Shown: one piece after another, positions 8,693-9,481 of the stretch | How the letters are laid out: every line of letters starts with the position of its first letter | How positions within the stretch are numbered: position 1 is the first letter of the stretch | Assembly (NCBI GenBank): GCA_003645845.1 | Contig: QNCV01000072.1 | Coordinates: 1-9,481, forward strand | DNA length: 9,481 nt | From: Fidelibacterota bacterium | Lineage (GTDB): Bacteria > Fidelibacterota > UBA2242 | Direction of reading: 5' to 3' | Notes under the pieces: generated by a model | The model's database searches: none | What the model saw: only the letters and a program-made list of their open reading frames with translations | What the model was told of the DNA's origin: nothing | Program-made: the position numbers and the translations under genes

Positions 8693-8777
8693 ATGCAACC
8701 CCGGTGGGTGCCACGGTCTTCAAAATCGCTGTTCCCGACACAATCGGGAAGCTGGGTTCGACTCCCAGGCGTTCCCG
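8685..8777 (+). tRNA. selC: Selenocysteine tRNA (anticodon UCA)
   Basis: The 93-base element folds as a tRNA with a long variable arm. The acceptor is 8685-8691 with 8770-8776 (7 bp, one G-U); an eighth pair would be A8692-G8769, a mismatch. The D stem is 8695-8701 with 8706-8711, with one bulged A and the loop CGGT. The anticodon loop CTTCAAA (8718-8724) carries TCA at 8720-8722. The anticodon stem is 8712-8717 with 8725-8731, with one bulged C. The variable arm is a perfect 7-bp stem (8732-8738 with 8744-8750). The T arm is 8752-8756 with 8764-8768 and loop TTCGACT. Discriminator G8777 suits seryl-tRNA synthetase. CCA is not encoded; CTA follows. Together these indicate tRNA-Sec, which inserts selenocysteine at UGA. 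The 5' end overlaps the preceding gene by eight bases. Confidence 0.85.
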
Positions 8778-8782
8778 CTAAA

Positions 8783-8802
8783 CGTGATACCTGAATATCA
8801 CG
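8783..8802 (+). other. Perfect hairpin between selC and the TPP riboswitch
   Basis: CGTGATA (8783-8789) pairs over 7 bp with TATCACG (8796-8802) around a six-base loop. It starts six bases after the tRNA discriminator base. No T run follows, so it is not a standard terminator. It could mark the tRNA 3' end for processing, serve as a protein-binding site, or belong to the riboswitch leader. Confidence 0.35.
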
Positions 8803-8821
8803 AAATCTTGACATGGTGATG

Positions 8822-8906
8822 GTCCAGGGGTGCCCGTCCCGATAAATTGGGATGGCTGAGAACATACCCTATGAACCTGATCTGGATAATACCAGCGAAG
8901 GGAGGA
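8822..8906 (+). promoter_or_regulatory. TPP (THI-box) riboswitch
   Basis: The conserved thiamin pyrophosphate aptamer elements appear in order. GGGGTGCCC is at 8827-8835. The P3 stem is TCCC (8837-8840) with GGGA (8849-8852). The pyrimidine-sensing CTGAGA is at 8856-8861 and ACCC at 8866-8869. GAACCTGATCTGGATAATACC lies at 8873-8893, and CCAGCGAAGGG closes P4/P5 at 8892-8902. A short P1 can form between TCC (8823-8825) and GGA (8904-8906). The GGAGG ribosome binding site (8901-8905) of the downstream gene lies within P4 and P1, so ligand binding should hide it. This predicts translational repression of the receptor when TPP is plentiful. No terminator hairpin lies between the aptamer and the ATG. 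Confidence 0.95.
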
Positions 8907-8909
8907 AAA

Positions 8910-9481
8910 ATGATATCTCGAAAATCTTTTCTTGTTTCTCTTTCATTGATCATTATATGGTCTTTGTCTGTGCAATTGAACGCAGAACTGTCTGTCTGGG
9001 GACAATTAGCTTCCCGGGAGACGGGAAAACCGATTGCCTACGCAAATATTATTCTGGAAAATGGCGGAGGCACCTTCTCTGACGAAGAGGGAAAATTCGT
9101 TCTCGATGTAAATCGCCTGCCGGTAATACTTACTATTTCCCATATCGCCTTCAGGGATACAATGATCGAAGCAAATAATCGTGATATAGGGATTCTATAC
9201 TTATCCGCCAATGTTCTTTATGGAAAGGACATCTTTGTGACGGCGACCCGGGCGGTGGAAGGAATCACGCCGGTGGCTTTTTCCAATGTGACTGCGGCCG
9301 AAATCAAAACCAGATATACCGTTGAAGATGTGCCGATGATTCTGGCTATGGAACCGGGCGTTTATTCCTATAGTGAAAGCGGAAATGGCACCGGGTATTC
9401 CTATGTTCAGATTCGGGGCTTTGACCAGAGCCGGATTGCGGTTATGCTGAATAATGTTCCACTCAATGATAATGAAAGTTA
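8910..9481 (+). CDS. TonB-dependent outer-membrane receptor, N-terminal part (probable thiamin-related uptake)
   Basis: The first 190 residues are present; the gene runs off the window. A signal peptide covers about 1-25 (cleavage near LNA-E). A carboxypeptidase-regulatory-like beta-sandwich domain spans about 28-100, beginning VWGQLASRETGKPIAYANI. A TonB-box-like DIFVTATR is at 107-114. The plug domain starts near 118, with TVEDVPMILAMEPGVYSYSE and VQIRGFDQSRIAVMLNNVPLND matching the family. Such receptors import scarce ligands across the outer membrane using TonB-ExbB-ExbD energy. Control by the TPP riboswitch immediately upstream indicates that the ligand is thiamin, a thiamin phosphate or a precursor. 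The ATG at 8910 is set by the GGAGG of the riboswitch four bases before it. The substrate is inferred from the riboswitch, not from residues. Confidence 0.92.
   Translation, partial: MISRKSFLVSLSLIIIWSLSVQLNAELSVWGQLASRETGKPIAYANIILENGGGTFSDEEGKFVLDVNRLPVILTISHIAFRDTMIEANNRDIGILYLSANVLYGKDIFVTATRAVEGITPVAFSNVTAAEIKTRYTVEDVPMILAMEPGVYSYSESGNGTGYSYVQIRGFDQSRIAVMLNNVPLNDNES

Noticed and set aside
8690..8795. Selenocysteine readthrough of the SPOR gene at UGA 8690
   Set aside because: The SPOR domain is already complete at this stop. The extension would be translated from the tRNA sequence itself, and no SECIS-like hairpin separate from the tRNA is evident.
8852..9082. A 76-codon frame beginning inside the TPP riboswitch
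   Set aside because: It covers conserved aptamer bases and then reads the receptor gene in a wrong frame. The signal peptide, beta-sandwich and plug domain in the frame from 8910 are clearly the real product.

Overview
The window reads as a chromosomal stretch from a Gram-negative bacterium of moderate GC content. The Gram-negative inference rests on a TonB-dependent outer-membrane receptor, a LapA/LapB-like pair and a secreted SPOR protein. The short primary sigma factor without a region 1.1 and the receptor with an N-terminal carboxypeptidase-regulatory-like domain resemble the Bacteroidota-Chlorobiota-Calditrichota-Marinimicrobia (FCB) neighbourhood. The clear promoters here are ordinary TTGACA/TATAAT types rather than the Bacteroidota -33/-7 type, so I favour a non-Bacteroidota FCB or candidate-phylum lineage. 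That placement is inference only. I see no mobile element, CRISPR array or integrase.

Layout. Bases 1-649 hold no convincing gene, only AT-rich hairpins and a 12-bp palindrome just before the first ribosome binding site. groES and groEL (650-2576) form a compact chaperonin operon closed by a strong hairpin. A fresh sigma70-type promoter (2651-2679) then drives an unrecognised lysine-rich helical protein (2706-3107) and the primary sigma factor (3135-3998). A near-consensus promoter (4008-4036) starts a membrane-anchored M23 peptidase gene (4091-5011), which ends in an intrinsic terminator (5038-5069). Next comes a tight same-strand run: miaB (tRNA methylthiotransferase), a lapA-like membrane protein, a lapB-like TPR protein with a C-terminal four-cysteine metal knuckle, and a secreted TPR-like/SPOR protein. 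The last gene's UGA stop codon lies inside the 5' acceptor strand of a tRNA gene with anticodon UCA and a long variable arm, read here as selenocysteine tRNA (selC, 8685-8777). Finally a TPP riboswitch (8822-8906) precedes a TonB-dependent receptor that runs off the window, probably a thiamin or thiamin-precursor importer.

How the genes work together. The first half is housekeeping: protein folding, transcription initiation and peptidoglycan remodelling. The second half joins tRNA modification with envelope homeostasis (LapA/LapB, SPOR), then selenocysteine decoding and vitamin-B1-controlled outer-membrane uptake. No wholly new system is evident. The points most worth a second look are the irregular selC overlapping a UGA stop codon, the unrecognised gene ahead of the sigma factor, the LapAB pair outside an obvious proteobacterial context, and the riboswitch-controlled receptor.
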